The translations under genes and the position numbers were made by a program. A DNA stretch of 64,000 bases from Massilia sp. Leaf139 (GTDB lineage Bacteria > Pseudomonadota > Gammaproteobacteria > Burkholderiales > Burkholderiaceae_D). The stretch covers positions 1-64,000 of the forward strand of contig NZ_LMOJ01000002.1 in NCBI RefSeq assembly GCF_001424165.1. The letters run 5' to 3'. Below are positions 25,510-35,500 of this stretch, one piece after another. The notes below the pieces were generated by a model. It was not told where the DNA came from. It did not search any database and was given only the letters and a program-made list of their open reading frames with translations. Numbering within the stretch: the first letter of the stretch is position 1; every line of letters begins with the position of its first letter.

Positions 25510-26541
25510 ATGAAACGATTCCCTATGCTGGCGCTCGCGCTGCTGCCCCTGTTTGCCGCCAACGCCCACGCCAGCCCCCAGTCGGGCGCGCAGCGCACGC
25601 CGATGCTCGTTCCCGCCACCACCACGGCGCCGCCCTGCAAGGCCCCGTTCTGGTCGTACACGGATGCGGACGGCAAGCTCTCCGACAAGACGCTGTGCGG
25701 GGTGTCCGTGCTCTATTCTGCCCGTCAGCGCGGAATGTACGTCGACCGGTATCGGGCGGCATTCCGGAATGGGGTGCTCACGGGTATCGAGCGCGTCGAC
25801 GATGTGACGCGCAATATTCGTCCCGCCGAGTGGACGGAGGTCGGTAAGGTCGAGGGGCCGAGCGGCCTGTGGTGGGGGCGCAATCCCCAGACGGGCGCCG
25901 TGGCGGTCGGTTACGAATCCTACGATTTCATCGTCCGTCACTTCCAGTTGAATTTCGCGGAGATCATGCGCAGGGAAGGCGCGCCGGCGGCAGTCCAGTT
26001 ACAGATGGACGCCTTGCAGAGCCGCTTCTCTCCGTTTCCCGCAGCGCAGATGCGCTACGTCCAGTCCGCGCCGAGCCAGTCCTTCCTCTCGGGCGGACTG
26101 GGCGGAATGCGGGGCGACGACAACAAGCACAAGCCGGCGCCGATCACCAATGCGCAGGTGAGCATCGCGACGCTGCCGGATCTGCAAGGGACGCTGACGT
26201 TCAATATCGAGATCCAGGGCAAAGTGCGCACGTATGAGATCCCCTTGAAAAACAACCTCGACGACGGCGACGATCCGCGCGTTGAAGTGCACAAGCTGTT
26301 CCGGCTGCGCCACGGCATCCGGGAGGGAAACCGGATCGTGAACTGCAAGCCGGTCACCTGCCGTTATCCCTACTATGACGTGGCGCGCAAGGCGAGCGAA
26401 GGGTATGCCGCGTCGGGCTCCTTCTTCGGCCCGAACTCGGAATACCTGGCGATCAAGATCGCGCTCGAGGTCGATATCCTCGAGCGCAGCAAAAGCGGTG
26501 TGAGAACGGATGGCATCGTGATCCTGCGCGCACAACGCTAA
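25510..26541 (+). CDS. Secreted protein of unknown function (343 aa)
   Basis: A 343-residue protein with a signal peptide (MKRFPMLALALLPLFAANAHA, cut before SPQSG). The mature protein has four early/late cysteines in likely pairs (APPCKAP with TLCGVS, and NCKPVTC), consistent with disulfides in the periplasm or outside. A glycine-rich loop (SGGLGGMRGDDNKH) and a repeated-strand C-terminal half are seen; no domain is recognised. There is no good Shine-Dalgarno before the ATG; an inverted repeat sits just upstream. It converges on recG with a four-base gap. Confidence 0.78.
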   Translation: MKRFPMLALALLPLFAANAHASPQSGAQRTPMLVPATTTAPPCKAPFWSYTDADGKLSDKTLCGVSVLYSARQRGMYVDRYRAAFRNGVLTGIERVDDVTRNIRPAEWTEVGKVEGPSGLWWGRNPQTGAVAVGYESYDFIVRHFQLNFAEIMRREGAPAAVQLQMDALQSRFSPFPAAQMRYVQSAPSQSFLSGGLGGMRGDDNKHKPAPITNAQVSIATLPDLQGTLTFNIEIQGKVRTYEIPLKNNLDDGDDPRVEVHKLFRLRHGIREGNRIVNCKPVTCRYPYYDVARKASEGYAASGSFFGPNSEYLAIKIALEVDILERSKSGVRTDGIVILRAQR

Positions 26542-26545
26542 GAGC

Positions 26546-28606
26546 TCACACCTTCAAAAACTCTTCGCGCCCGCCGAGCCAGCGCGCCAGGTGCGCATCG
26601 ACGATCTCCACGTTCGGCCCGACCTCGCTTTCGAGCAGGCTGGCGGCGATGTCGCGCGCATGTTCGACCAGCCACTGGTCGGTCTCGAGATCGGCGAAGC
26701 GCAGCATGGCCTGGCCCGACTGGCGCGCCCCCAAAAATTCGCCCGGCCCGCGGATCTCCAGGTCGCGCCGCGCAATTTCAAAACCGTCGGTGGTCTCGCG
26801 CATCGTCAGCAGCCGCTGCTTGGCCACCTGGCCGAGCGGGCTTTGGTACAGCAGCAGGCAGACGCTGGCCGCCGAACCGCGCCCGACGCGCCCGCGCAGC
26901 TGATGCAGCTGCGACAGGCCGAAACGCTCGGCGTGCTCGATCACCATCAGCGAGGCATTCGGCACGTCGACCCCGACTTCGATGACGGTGGTCGCCACCA
27001 GCACGTGCACCTCGCGCGCGGTGAACGCATCCATCACGGCCTGTTTCTCGGCCGGCTTCATGCGGCCATGCACCAGCCCCACCTGCAGGTCGGGCAGAGC
27101 TTCGGCCAGGGTCTCGTAGGTCTCGGTCGCCGTCTGCAGCTGCAGCGCCTCCGACTCTTCGATGAGCGGACAGACCCAGTACACCTGCCGTCCTTCGAGC
27201 GCGGCCGCGTGCACGCGCTCGATGACCTCGTCCCTTCGGTTCTGGTCGATGGCGCGGGTGACGATCGGGCTGCGGCCGGGCGGCAGTTCGTCGATCACCG
27301 ACACTTCCAGGTCGGCGTAATACGTCATGGCCAGCGTGCGCGGGATCGGCGTGGCCGACATCATCAACTGGTGCGGCACCAGGCCCTCGCTGCCCTTGTT
27401 GCGCAGGGTGAGGCGCTGGCCGACGCCGAAGCGGTGCTGCTCGTCGACGATCACCAGGCCCAGCTTGGCGAACTGCACCGTGTCCTGGATCAGCGCGTGG
27501 GTGCCGATCACGAGCCGCGCTTCGCCCGATTCGACCATCTCGCTGGCCGCCACCTTGTCCTTCTTCTTCAAGCTGCCCGTCAGCCACGCGACCTTCACGC
27601 CGAGCGGTTCCATCCAGGCCGCGATCTTCCTGAAATGCTGTTCGGCCAGGATCTCGGTCGGCGCCATCAGCGCGGCCTGGTAGCCGGAGTCGATCGCCTG
27701 CGCCGCGGCCAGCGCGGCCACCACCGTCTTGCCGCTGCCGACGTCGCCCTGCAGCAGGCGCTGCATCGGATAGCCTTCGCGCAGGTCGGCGCGGATCTCC
27801 TGCAGCACACGTTGCTGGGCGCCGGTCAGGCTAAAGGGCAGCACACCCAGCAAACCTTCGGTCATCCGGCCAAGCGCGCGCAACTGGGGCGCGCCCTTGT
27901 CGCGCCGTGCGCGCTGGGCCCGTTTCAGGGACAGTTGCTGCGCCAGCAGTTCGTCGAACTTCATGCGCGTCCAGGCCGGATGCGACTTTTCCATCAGCGC
28001 GTATTCGTCCACGTCGACGGGTGGATAGTGCAGCAGTTTGACGGCCGGTTCGAAGTCGATCAGGCCCATCTGGCGGCGGATCGCGGCCGGCACGGTGTCG
28101 ACCCAGTTCACGCGCCGCATCGCTTCCGCGATCGCGCGGCGCAGGATCGGCTGCGACAGGCCTTCGCCCGACGGATACACGGGCGTGAGCGAGGTCGGCA
28201 AGGGCGCGTTCTCGTTCACCACTTTATAGGTCGGGTGCACCATCTCGGCGCCGAAGAAGCCGTGCTTGATCTCGGTACGGGCACGCACGCGCACGCCTTC
28301 AGCCAGCTGTTTTACCTGGCTGCCGTAGAAATTCATGAAGCGCAGCAGCAGCTCGCCGCTGTCGTCGGCGATGGTGACGAGCAGCTGGCGCCGCGGTTTC
28401 AGGGCGATCTCGTTCTTGATCACGACGCCCTCGACCTGCGACACATGGCCGCCGCGCAGGCAGGCCTCGCGGATCGGCACGATCTTGGTCTCGTCCTCGT
28501 AGCGCAGCGGCAGGTGCAGGATCAAGTCCATGTCGCTGCGCAGGCCGAGCTTGGCGAGCTTGGTTTGTGTCGTTTTCGGGGCGGGTGGCGTCTTGGGAGC
28601 GGGCAT
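26546..28606 (-). CDS. recG: ATP-dependent DNA helicase RecG
   Basis: A 686-residue helicase that remodels stalled replication forks and branched recombination intermediates. An N-terminal wedge (OB-fold) domain precedes the SF2 motor: Walker A LLQGDVGSGKTVVAA, the DEQH-type box IVDEQHRFGVGQR, motif III MSATPIPRTLA, and the C-terminal helicase motifs TTVIEVGVDVPNAS and HQLRGRVGRG; the TRG-like tail follows (GPGEFLGARQSG). Start chosen at MPAPKTPPAP to match family length and keep clear of queA on the other strand; no good ribosome-binding site is visible and a start 18 codons upstream (MRTANP) is possible. Divergent from queA. Confidence 0.96.
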   Translation of the reverse strand: MPAPKTPPAPKTTQTKLAKLGLRSDMDLILHLPLRYEDETKIVPIREACLRGGHVSQVEGVVIKNEIALKPRRQLLVTIADDSGELLLRFMNFYGSQVKQLAEGVRVRARTEIKHGFFGAEMVHPTYKVVNENAPLPTSLTPVYPSGEGLSQPILRRAIAEAMRRVNWVDTVPAAIRRQMGLIDFEPAVKLLHYPPVDVDEYALMEKSHPAWTRMKFDELLAQQLSLKRAQRARRDKGAPQLRALGRMTEGLLGVLPFSLTGAQQRVLQEIRADLREGYPMQRLLQGDVGSGKTVVAALAAAQAIDSGYQAALMAPTEILAEQHFRKIAAWMEPLGVKVAWLTGSLKKKDKVAASEMVESGEARLVIGTHALIQDTVQFAKLGLVIVDEQHRFGVGQRLTLRNKGSEGLVPHQLMMSATPIPRTLAMTYYADLEVSVIDELPPGRSPIVTRAIDQNRRDEVIERVHAAALEGRQVYWVCPLIEESEALQLQTATETYETLAEALPDLQVGLVHGRMKPAEKQAVMDAFTAREVHVLVATTVIEVGVDVPNASLMVIEHAERFGLSQLHQLRGRVGRGSAASVCLLLYQSPLGQVAKQRLLTMRETTDGFEIARRDLEIRGPGEFLGARQSGQAMLRFADLETDQWLVEHARDIAASLLESEVGPNVEIVDAHLARWLGGREEFLKV

Positions 28607-28724
28607 AGATACAGCAGTTTGGCGTGCAACAGCGTAAAATAGAGGGTTCGCCGTACGCATTTGGGGCCATATTGTAAGGGCGCCAGCACTCATTTTCCCA
28701 GAATTGAACAGAACGCACTTGCTT

Positions 28725-30895
<2,171 letters not shown>

Positions 30896-30913
30896 ATCGC
30901 TGGCCGTCGTGCA

Positions 30914-31056
30914 CCGTAGGGTGGGCATGCCCACGCGTACGTGCCGCGGCAATCCACAAAAATCGCGCTCGCAACGGCGGGCCGATTTCCGGCCGTGTCC
31001 GGTGCACGCGATCTTGCTCTCACGCGCGACAACGCGTGGGCATGCCCACCCTACGG
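30914..31056. repeat. Dispersed palindromic repeat, copy 5 (two exact inverted units)
   Basis: Two 25-base units, the left reading CCGTAGGGTGGGCATGCCCA-CGCGT and the right its exact reverse complement, stand 93 bases apart. Each contains the inner palindrome GTGGGCATGCCCAC. The 300-base spacer between tgt and yajC holds this repeat pair plus the yajC ribosome-binding site; no gene is seen in it. Confidence 0.87.
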
Positions 31057-31195
31057 CACGCCGTCGCCAACGAATTTCCTTAATTTCCAACTTGCAATTT
31101 ATGAATGTCATTCCCACATACCGTGGAATGGCCGCTGGCAGTTCGCCGGTGCTAGAATACAGCGCTGTTTTTTTTATCTCACAATCGGAGTCCTT

Positions 31196-31528
31196 GTGTT
31201 CATTTCCACCGCGTACGCGCAAACCACCACCGCTGCCGACCCTGGCCTGATGGGCAACCTGACGACCTTCGCGCCACTGCTGATCATGTTCGTGGTCATG
31301 TATTTCCTGATGATCCGCCCGCAGCAGAAGCGCCAGAAGGAAATGAAAGCAATGATGGACGCGCTGGCCAAGGGCGACGAAGTCGTCACCGCCGGCGGCA
31401 TCCTGGGCCGCGTCGTGCAGGTGAAAGACGCCTACGTGACCCTGGAAATCGCAGCCGGCACTGAAATGGTCGTGCAGAAGAACGCAGTCACCACGCTGCT
31501 GCCGAAGGGTACGCTCAAGTCCCTGTAA
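31196..31528 (+). CDS. yajC: Sec translocon accessory protein YajC
   Basis: A 110-residue single-span inner-membrane protein. The start is GTG, seven bases after GGAG, giving a short N terminus ending AYAQTTT, as in other betaproteobacterial YajC proteins. One helix (TTFAPLLIMFVVMYFLMI) precedes the hallmark RPQQKRQKEMKAMMDALAKGDEVVTAGGI. YajC associates with SecDF and the SecYEG translocon. It precedes secD by 65 bases containing a strong hairpin. Confidence 0.94.
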   Translation: MFISTAYAQTTTAADPGLMGNLTTFAPLLIMFVVMYFLMIRPQQKRQKEMKAMMDALAKGDEVVTAGGILGRVVQVKDAYVTLEIAAGTEMVVQKNAVTTLLPKGTLKSL

Positions 31529-31532
31529 GCCC

Positions 31533-31568
31533 GCGCCGCGGCCTCTCTATATAGAAGGGCCGCGCCGC
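31533..31568 (+). other. GC-rich hairpin between yajC and secD
   Basis: GCGCCGCGGCC pairs with GGCCGCGCCGC across a 14-base loop, 11 pairs with one mismatch. It follows the yajC stop by four bases and precedes secD by 25. With no T-run it is unlikely to be a strong terminator; it may stabilise the yajC 3' end or set the yajC:secD ratio. Confidence 0.5.
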
Positions 31569-31593
31569 TTCAATACCCCAACGCTGGAACACT

Positions 31594-33471
31594 ATGAATC
31601 GCTATCCCGTCTGGAAATACATACTGATCGCTGTCGCGCTCCTGCTGGGTGCGCTGTACACGGCGCCTAACTACTTTGGCGAATCGCCGGCGTTGCAGGT
31701 CACGACCGGCAAGACGACAGTCAAGATCACGAGCGAGACCACGTCCCGGGTCGCGGACGTGCTGAAACGCGAAGGTGTTCCCGCGAACCAGGTCAGCCTG
31801 GAAGGCTCGGGCAACTCGACGGCCGTGCGTGCGCGTTTCGCCACCACCGATGCCCAGTTCAAGGCCAAGCTCGCGCTCGAGCGCCAGCTGAACCGCGACG
31901 CCACCGACCCCGATTACATCGTCACCGTCAACCTGGTCAAGAATACCCCGGCCTGGATGCAATCCCTGCGCGCGCTGCCGATGAACCTCGGCCTCGACCT
32001 GCGCGGCGGCGTCCACTTCCTGCTGCAAGTCGATTCCAAGGCCGTGCTGGAAACCAAGGTCAAGGGCACCCAGGCCAGCGTGCGCAGCATCCTGCGCGAC
32101 AAGAACGTGCGCCATACCGGTATCGAGCGCAGCGGCAATACCGTGGAAGTCAGCTTCCGCGACGAAGCCACCCGCAGCGCCGCCCGCAACGCCCTGTCGG
32201 CCCAGGTGCAGGATCTGGCCTTCGCCGACGCCGCCGACGGCACCGACCTGAAACTCCTCGTCACCCTGAAGCCGGAAGCGCTCAAGCGCACCGTCGAAGA
32301 AGGCGTGAACCAGAACATCACCACGCTGTCCAAGCGGATCAACGAACTGGGCGTGACCGAGCCGGTCATCCAGCGCCAGGGCGCCGACCGCATCGTCGTG
32401 CAGCTGCCGGGCGTGCAGGACGTGGCCCGTGCGAAAGACATCATCGGCCGCACCGCGACCCTGGAAATGCGCATGGTCGATTCGACCATCACCCCGGGCA
32501 CCGAACTGTCGGCCGCCATCCCGCTGAACTCGGAACTGTTCACCGAAGGCCGCGGCGCCCCGGTCGTGGTGTCGAAAGACATCATCATCACCGGCGACTA
32601 CATCTCCAGCGCCGTCGCCACCTTCGACCAGAACCAGCAGCCGGCCGTCTCGCTCGACCTGAACGGCGACGGCGGCCGCAAGGTACGCCTGGCCACCCGC
32701 GAAAACATCGGCAAGCGCATGGCGATTTTGCTGAAGGAGAAGGGCAAATACACGGTGCCGACGGCCCCGACCATCCAGGGCGAACTCGGCTCGACCTTCC
32801 AGATCACCGGCATCGGCACCATCGAGGACGCCAACGAACTGGCGCTGCTGCTGCGTTCGGGCGCGCTGTCGGCGCCGATGGAATTCATCGAGGAACGCGT
32901 GGTCGGCCCGCAGCTGGGCGCCGAAAACATCAGCCGCGGCCTGCATTCGACGGTTTGGGGTTTCGCTGCGATCGCCTTCTTCATGATCGTCTACTACCAC
33001 ATGTTCGGCGTCTTCAGCGCGATCGCACTGGCGGCCAACGTGATGTTCCTGCTGGCCCTGCTGTCGATGCTGCAGGCAACGCTGACCCTGCCGGGCATCG
33101 CCGCTATCGCGCTGGCGCTCGGTATGGCCATCGATTCGAACGTGCTGATCAACGAGCGCATCCGCGAGGAACTGCGTGCCGGGGCGACGCCGCAGCAAGC
33201 GATCACGAACGGCTTCAGCCATGCCTGGGACACGATTTTCGACTCCAACGTGACCACCCTGATCGTCGGCCTGGCGCTGCTGATCTTCGGTTCGGGCGCG
33301 GTGCGCGGCTTCGCCGTCGTCCACACCCTCGGCATCCTGACCTCGATGTTCTCGGCCGTGTTCGTCGCCCGCGGCATCGCCAACCTCTGGTACGGCCGCC
33401 GCGGCAAGAAACTGACCAAGCTGTCCATCGGCACCGTCTGGAAGCCAGGCCTGCCTGCTGAAAAGAATTAA
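31594..33471 (+). CDS. secD: Protein translocase subunit SecD
   Basis: A 625-residue inner-membrane protein that with SecF uses the proton gradient to drive late steps of preprotein export. An N-terminal helix is followed by the large periplasmic P1 region with family sequence LGLDLRGGVHFLLQVD (about 130-145), then five C-terminal helices containing the RND-type segments ALGMAIDSNVLINERIREEL and SNVTTLIVGLALLIFGSGAVRGFA. The D in GMAIDSNV is the conserved proton-relay aspartate. Gap to secF is 15 bases, so they are cotranscribed. Confidence 0.97.
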   Translation: MNRYPVWKYILIAVALLLGALYTAPNYFGESPALQVTTGKTTVKITSETTSRVADVLKREGVPANQVSLEGSGNSTAVRARFATTDAQFKAKLALERQLNRDATDPDYIVTVNLVKNTPAWMQSLRALPMNLGLDLRGGVHFLLQVDSKAVLETKVKGTQASVRSILRDKNVRHTGIERSGNTVEVSFRDEATRSAARNALSAQVQDLAFADAADGTDLKLLVTLKPEALKRTVEEGVNQNITTLSKRINELGVTEPVIQRQGADRIVVQLPGVQDVARAKDIIGRTATLEMRMVDSTITPGTELSAAIPLNSELFTEGRGAPVVVSKDIIITGDYISSAVATFDQNQQPAVSLDLNGDGGRKVRLATRENIGKRMAILLKEKGKYTVPTAPTIQGELGSTFQITGIGTIEDANELALLLRSGALSAPMEFIEERVVGPQLGAENISRGLHSTVWGFAAIAFFMIVYYHMFGVFSAIALAANVMFLLALLSMLQATLTLPGIAAIALALGMAIDSNVLINERIREELRAGATPQQAITNGFSHAWDTIFDSNVTTLIVGLALLIFGSGAVRGFAVVHTLGILTSMFSAVFVARGIANLWYGRRGKKLTKLSIGTVWKPGLPAEKN

Positions 33472-33486
33472 AGACTAGGAATCGTC

Positions 33487-34506
33487 ATGGAATTTTTCAA
33501 AATCAAACGGGACATCCCGTTCATGCGCCACGCGTTGATCTTCAACGTGATCTCGGCGCTGACCTTCGTGGCCGCCGTGTTCTTCCTGGTGACCAAGGGC
33601 CTGCACTTCTCGGTCGAATTCACCGGCGGCACCGTGATGGAACTGCGTTATCCGCACGCGGCCGACCAGGAAAAGATCCGCGCCACGCTGCGCGGGATCG
33701 GCCATGAAGCGCCGGAGGTGGCCAGCTTCGGCACCGCCCAGGACATCATCCTGCGCCTGCCGCCGGTGAAAACCGCTGCCGGCGCCACCGTGTCCTCGGA
33801 AGCCTTCAATGCGATCTGCGCGTCGGAAGCGGGTACGCCGAAGCAGATCTCCGTGCTTGAAAAGGGCCAGCAAGTGGCGCGCACCACCTGCGCCAACGCC
33901 GCCGGCGCCGAGCTGGTGACGCTGCAGCGCGTCGACTTCGTCGGCCCGCAGGTCGGCGACGAACTGGCCACCGACGGCCTGAACGCGCTGATCATGGTCG
34001 TGGTCGGCGTCGTGATCTACCTGGCCGTGCGTTTCGAGTGGAAGTTCGCCGTCGCCGCCATCCTGGCGAACCTGCACGACGTCGTCATCATCCTCGGCTT
34101 CTTCGCCTTCTTCGAGTGGGAATTCTCGCTGACGGTGCTCGCGGCCGTGCTCGCGGTGCTTGGTTACTCGGTCAATGAATCGGTCGTCATCTTCGACCGG
34201 ATCCGCGAAACCTTCCGCAAGCAGCGCAAGATGAGTGTGACCGAGGTCATCGACCACGCGATCACCAGCACCATTTCGCGCACGATCATCACCCACGCCT
34301 CGACCCAGATGATGGTGCTGTCGATGCTGCTGTTCGGCGGCCCGTCGCTGCACCACTTCGCAATGGCGCTGACGATCGGTATCTGCTTCGGTATCTATTC
34401 GTCGGTGTTCGTCGCCGCCGCGCTGGCCATGTGGTTCGGCGTCAAGCGCGAAGACCTGATCAAGCCGGTCAAGGAAAAGGACGAAACGGACGGCGCCGTC
34501 GTCTAA
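33487..34506 (+). CDS. secF: Protein translocase subunit SecF
   Basis: A 339-residue six-helix partner of SecD. Visible features: KGLHFSVEFTGGTVMELRYP in the N-terminal part, QRVDFVGPQVGDELATDGL before helix 2, and the conserved GYSVNESVVIFDRIRETFRK and SRTIITHASTQMMVLSMLLFGG in the C-terminal half. The periplasmic loop is somewhat long, with an inserted two-cysteine stretch (NAICASEAGTPKQ and TTCANAAG). AGGA precedes the start. An intrinsic terminator follows and ends the queA-to-secF group. Confidence 0.97.
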   Translation: MEFFKIKRDIPFMRHALIFNVISALTFVAAVFFLVTKGLHFSVEFTGGTVMELRYPHAADQEKIRATLRGIGHEAPEVASFGTAQDIILRLPPVKTAAGATVSSEAFNAICASEAGTPKQISVLEKGQQVARTTCANAAGAELVTLQRVDFVGPQVGDELATDGLNALIMVVVGVVIYLAVRFEWKFAVAAILANLHDVVIILGFFAFFEWEFSLTVLAAVLAVLGYSVNESVVIFDRIRETFRKQRKMSVTEVIDHAITSTISRTIITHASTQMMVLSMLLFGGPSLHHFAMALTIGICFGIYSSVFVAAALAMWFGVKREDLIKPVKEKDETDGAVV

Positions 34507-34520
34507 GCGTCCGCTTCAAT

Positions 34521-34557
34521 AAAAATGCCGCCCTGCTGCAAAACGGGCGGCATTTTT
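34521..34557 (+). terminator. Intrinsic terminator after secF
   Basis: AAAAATGCCGCCC and GGGCGGCATTTTT form a perfect 13-bp stem around an 11-base loop, starting 15 bases after the secF stop, with the T-run built into the right arm. Clear rho-independent terminator, potentially bidirectional. Confidence 0.92.
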
Positions 34558-34611
34558 CATTCCGGGGATCGGGCGTGGCGCCTGTGCTTCATCGCTTAAT
34601 CGATTTTTACA

Positions 34612-34641
34612 AAGGAAATTGTCTGAATGTGACATTTCCTT
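34612..34641. promoter_or_regulatory. Inverted repeat upstream of the first small-RNA unit
   Basis: AAGGAAAT and its complement ATTTCCTT stand 14 bases apart, centred about 72 bases before the predicted start of the first small RNA and just upstream of its CRP-like box. The second unit has no equivalent copy, so it may allow separate control of unit 1. Confidence 0.4.
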
Positions 34642-34647
34642 CTCATG

Positions 34648-34663
34648 TGTGAGTTATCGCACA
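34648..34663 (+). promoter_or_regulatory. CRP-like binding site, small-RNA unit 1
   Basis: TGTGA-GTTATC-GCACA matches the CRP/Vfr consensus TGTGA-N6-TCACA except one base. Its centre lies about 42 bases before the predicted transcription start, the class II activator position. An equivalent site stands at the same place in unit 2, which makes chance less likely. Confidence 0.6.
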
Positions 34664-34685
34664 GAGGCGCGGGAGGGCGGAACCG

Positions 34686-34691
34686 TATAGT
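34686..34691 (+). promoter_or_regulatory. -10 element, small-RNA unit 1
   Basis: TATAGT, six bases before the GTCTC that opens the conserved RNA body. There is no recognisable -35 hexamer at the right distance, as expected for an activator-dependent promoter with the CRP-like site overlapping the -35 region. Confidence 0.6.
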
Positions 34692-34697
34692 GGAACT

Positions 34698-34761
34698 GTC
34701 TCTTTCAGGACATCCCTAGTTTTGGACTTCACCCGCTCCCCCTCGGAGCGGGTTTTTTTTT
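34698..34761 (+). ncRNA. Predicted small RNA, tandem copy 1 (about 64 nt)
   Basis: Begins at the predicted start after TATAGT. Its 32-base body is identical in the next copy and includes CTCTTTCAGGACATCCC and GTTTTGGACTT; an intrinsic terminator closes it. No start codon or ribosome-binding site fits a peptide shared by both copies. The pyrimidine-rich CUCUUUC and ACAUCCCU segments could pair with ribosome-binding sites, and the two GGA triplets could be CsrA/RsmA contacts; both are inference. No known RNA family was recognised. Tandem sibling small RNAs are known elsewhere (for example in Neisseria), which is the general precedent. Confidence 0.68.
34732..34761 (+). terminator. Intrinsic terminator of small-RNA unit 1
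   Basis: CCCGCTCC, five-base loop, GGAGCGGG and nine T residues: a strong rho-independent terminator. No upstream protein gene is left to terminate, since secF already has its own terminator at 34521-34557; this supports an independent short transcript. Confidence 0.92.
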
Positions 34762-34805
34762 GCCCCTTCCGCCAGCGGACACAAATGTCGAGAAAATGTC
34801 ACAAA

Positions 34806-34821
34806 TGTGAACTGGCGCACA
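34806..34821 (+). promoter_or_regulatory. CRP-like binding site, small-RNA unit 2
   Basis: TGTGA-ACTGGC-GCACA, the counterpart of the unit 1 site; the half-sites are identical and the N6 spacer differs. Its centre is about 41.5 bases before the predicted start of copy 2. The immediately preceding ATGTCACAA adds a second possible half-site. Confidence 0.6.
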
Positions 34822-34842
34822 GAGTGTGCGGGAACCGGGAAG

Positions 34843-34848
34843 TAATAT
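34843..34848 (+). promoter_or_regulatory. -10 element, small-RNA unit 2
   Basis: TAATAT in exact register with TATAGT of unit 1: six bases before the shared GTCTC. No -35 consensus is present. Confidence 0.6.
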
Positions 34849-34854
34849 GGACTC

Positions 34855-34915
34855 GTCTCTTTCAGGACATCCCTAGTTTTGGACTTTGCCCGCTCCCTGA
34901 GCGGGCATTTTTTTT
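34855..34915 (+). ncRNA. Predicted small RNA, tandem copy 2 (about 61 nt)
   Basis: Starts 157 bases after copy 1 starts. The first 32 bases are identical to copy 1, and divergence begins only at the terminator stem, where the stem is kept but the sequence changes. Strong conservation of the body against divergent spacer DNA suggests selection on the RNA. Targets are unknown; the same reasoning applies as for copy 1. Confidence 0.68.
34888..34915 (+). terminator. Intrinsic terminator of small-RNA unit 2
   Basis: GCCCGCTC, loop CCT, GAGCGGGC, then A and eight T residues. Compared with unit 1 the stem has one shifted pair and a shorter loop, but both keep the CCCGCTC/GAGCGGG core. Confidence 0.92.
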
Positions 34916-35001
34916 GGTGCATCGGATCGAAGTCCCATCATCCGTTCGCGCGCAGCCGTTATTTTTTTGTACGGCGGGAGCAGGCTACCGAGATAGAATC
35001 G

Positions 35002-35499
35002 GTGTCAATACCGCTCAGCTACCCGATCCATACCGTGCACATCACAAACATCCTGGTTGTACTGGCTGTCCTCGTTTCATCGGCGGGTGTCGCGATTCAT
35101 CTCGGCGCCCTGGTCGCCGGCCTGTCCTGGCTCGTGTTCTTCAATGCGCCGGCGAGCGTCGTCGATTCGTACAAGGCCGGAACATGGTTCGCGCCTGTCA
35201 GCTGCGTCGTCATTGCCGCACTCATGGCTACCTGCGGCTATTACGCGGCGTCGGTGCTCGGCTGGGTTCGGCGCCCGCCGCTGCAACGCCTTGGCCTGGC
35301 CACGATGGCCGCCATCTGCATGATCCGCGCCTTGCTGTTGCCGATCCTGGCGGTCTCGAACCCGGAACTGCGCAATACCTTCGAGATTGTCGCGGCCGCC
35401 GTATGGGGCCTCGCAGGGATCGGTTTTATGGCGGCATTCGTGCTCGCCCGAGCCCGGCGTGAGCAATCCGGGATATTGCCCTCATTGGACGCGGCTTGA
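35002..35499 (+). CDS. Four-helix membrane protein of unknown function
   Basis: A 165-residue hydrophobic protein with about four transmembrane helices (around residues 14-46, 62-84, 95-118 and 128-150). The second cytoplasmic loop and tail are basic (VRRPPLQR, ARARREQSG). No family motif is recognised. The start is uncertain: GTG giving VSIPLSYPIH is chosen, with weak GAGA upstream; a GTG 11 codons later is possible, and an earlier in-frame ATG lies inside the small-RNA unit and is rejected. A promoter was not identified. Repeat copy 6 follows the stop. Confidence 0.68.
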   Translation: MSIPLSYPIHTVHITNILVVLAVLVSSAGVAIHLGALVAGLSWLVFFNAPASVVDSYKAGTWFAPVSCVVIAALMATCGYYAASVLGWVRRPPLQRLGLATMAAICMIRALLLPILAVSNPELRNTFEIVAAAVWGLAGIGFMAAFVLARARREQSGILPSLDAA

Positions 35500-35500
35500 C

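Noticed and set aside
26591..28642. Long plus-strand frame opposite recG
   Set aside because: Antisense to well-supported RecG motifs; product is histidine/glutamine-rich without domains.
34806..34832. Sigma-54 promoter (TGGCGC...TGTGC)
   Set aside because: GG and GC are 12 bases apart rather than 10, and unit 1 has no equivalent; the CRP-like reading fits both units.
34716..34922. Small minus-strand frame across the small-RNA units
   Set aside because: It reads through both terminators and repeats, with no ribosome-binding site; the repeat itself explains the frame.
34722..35462. Plus-strand frames starting inside the small-RNA units
   Set aside because: Their starts lie in the conserved RNA body and terminators; only the portion from 35002 looks like a membrane protein, so the shorter start is used.
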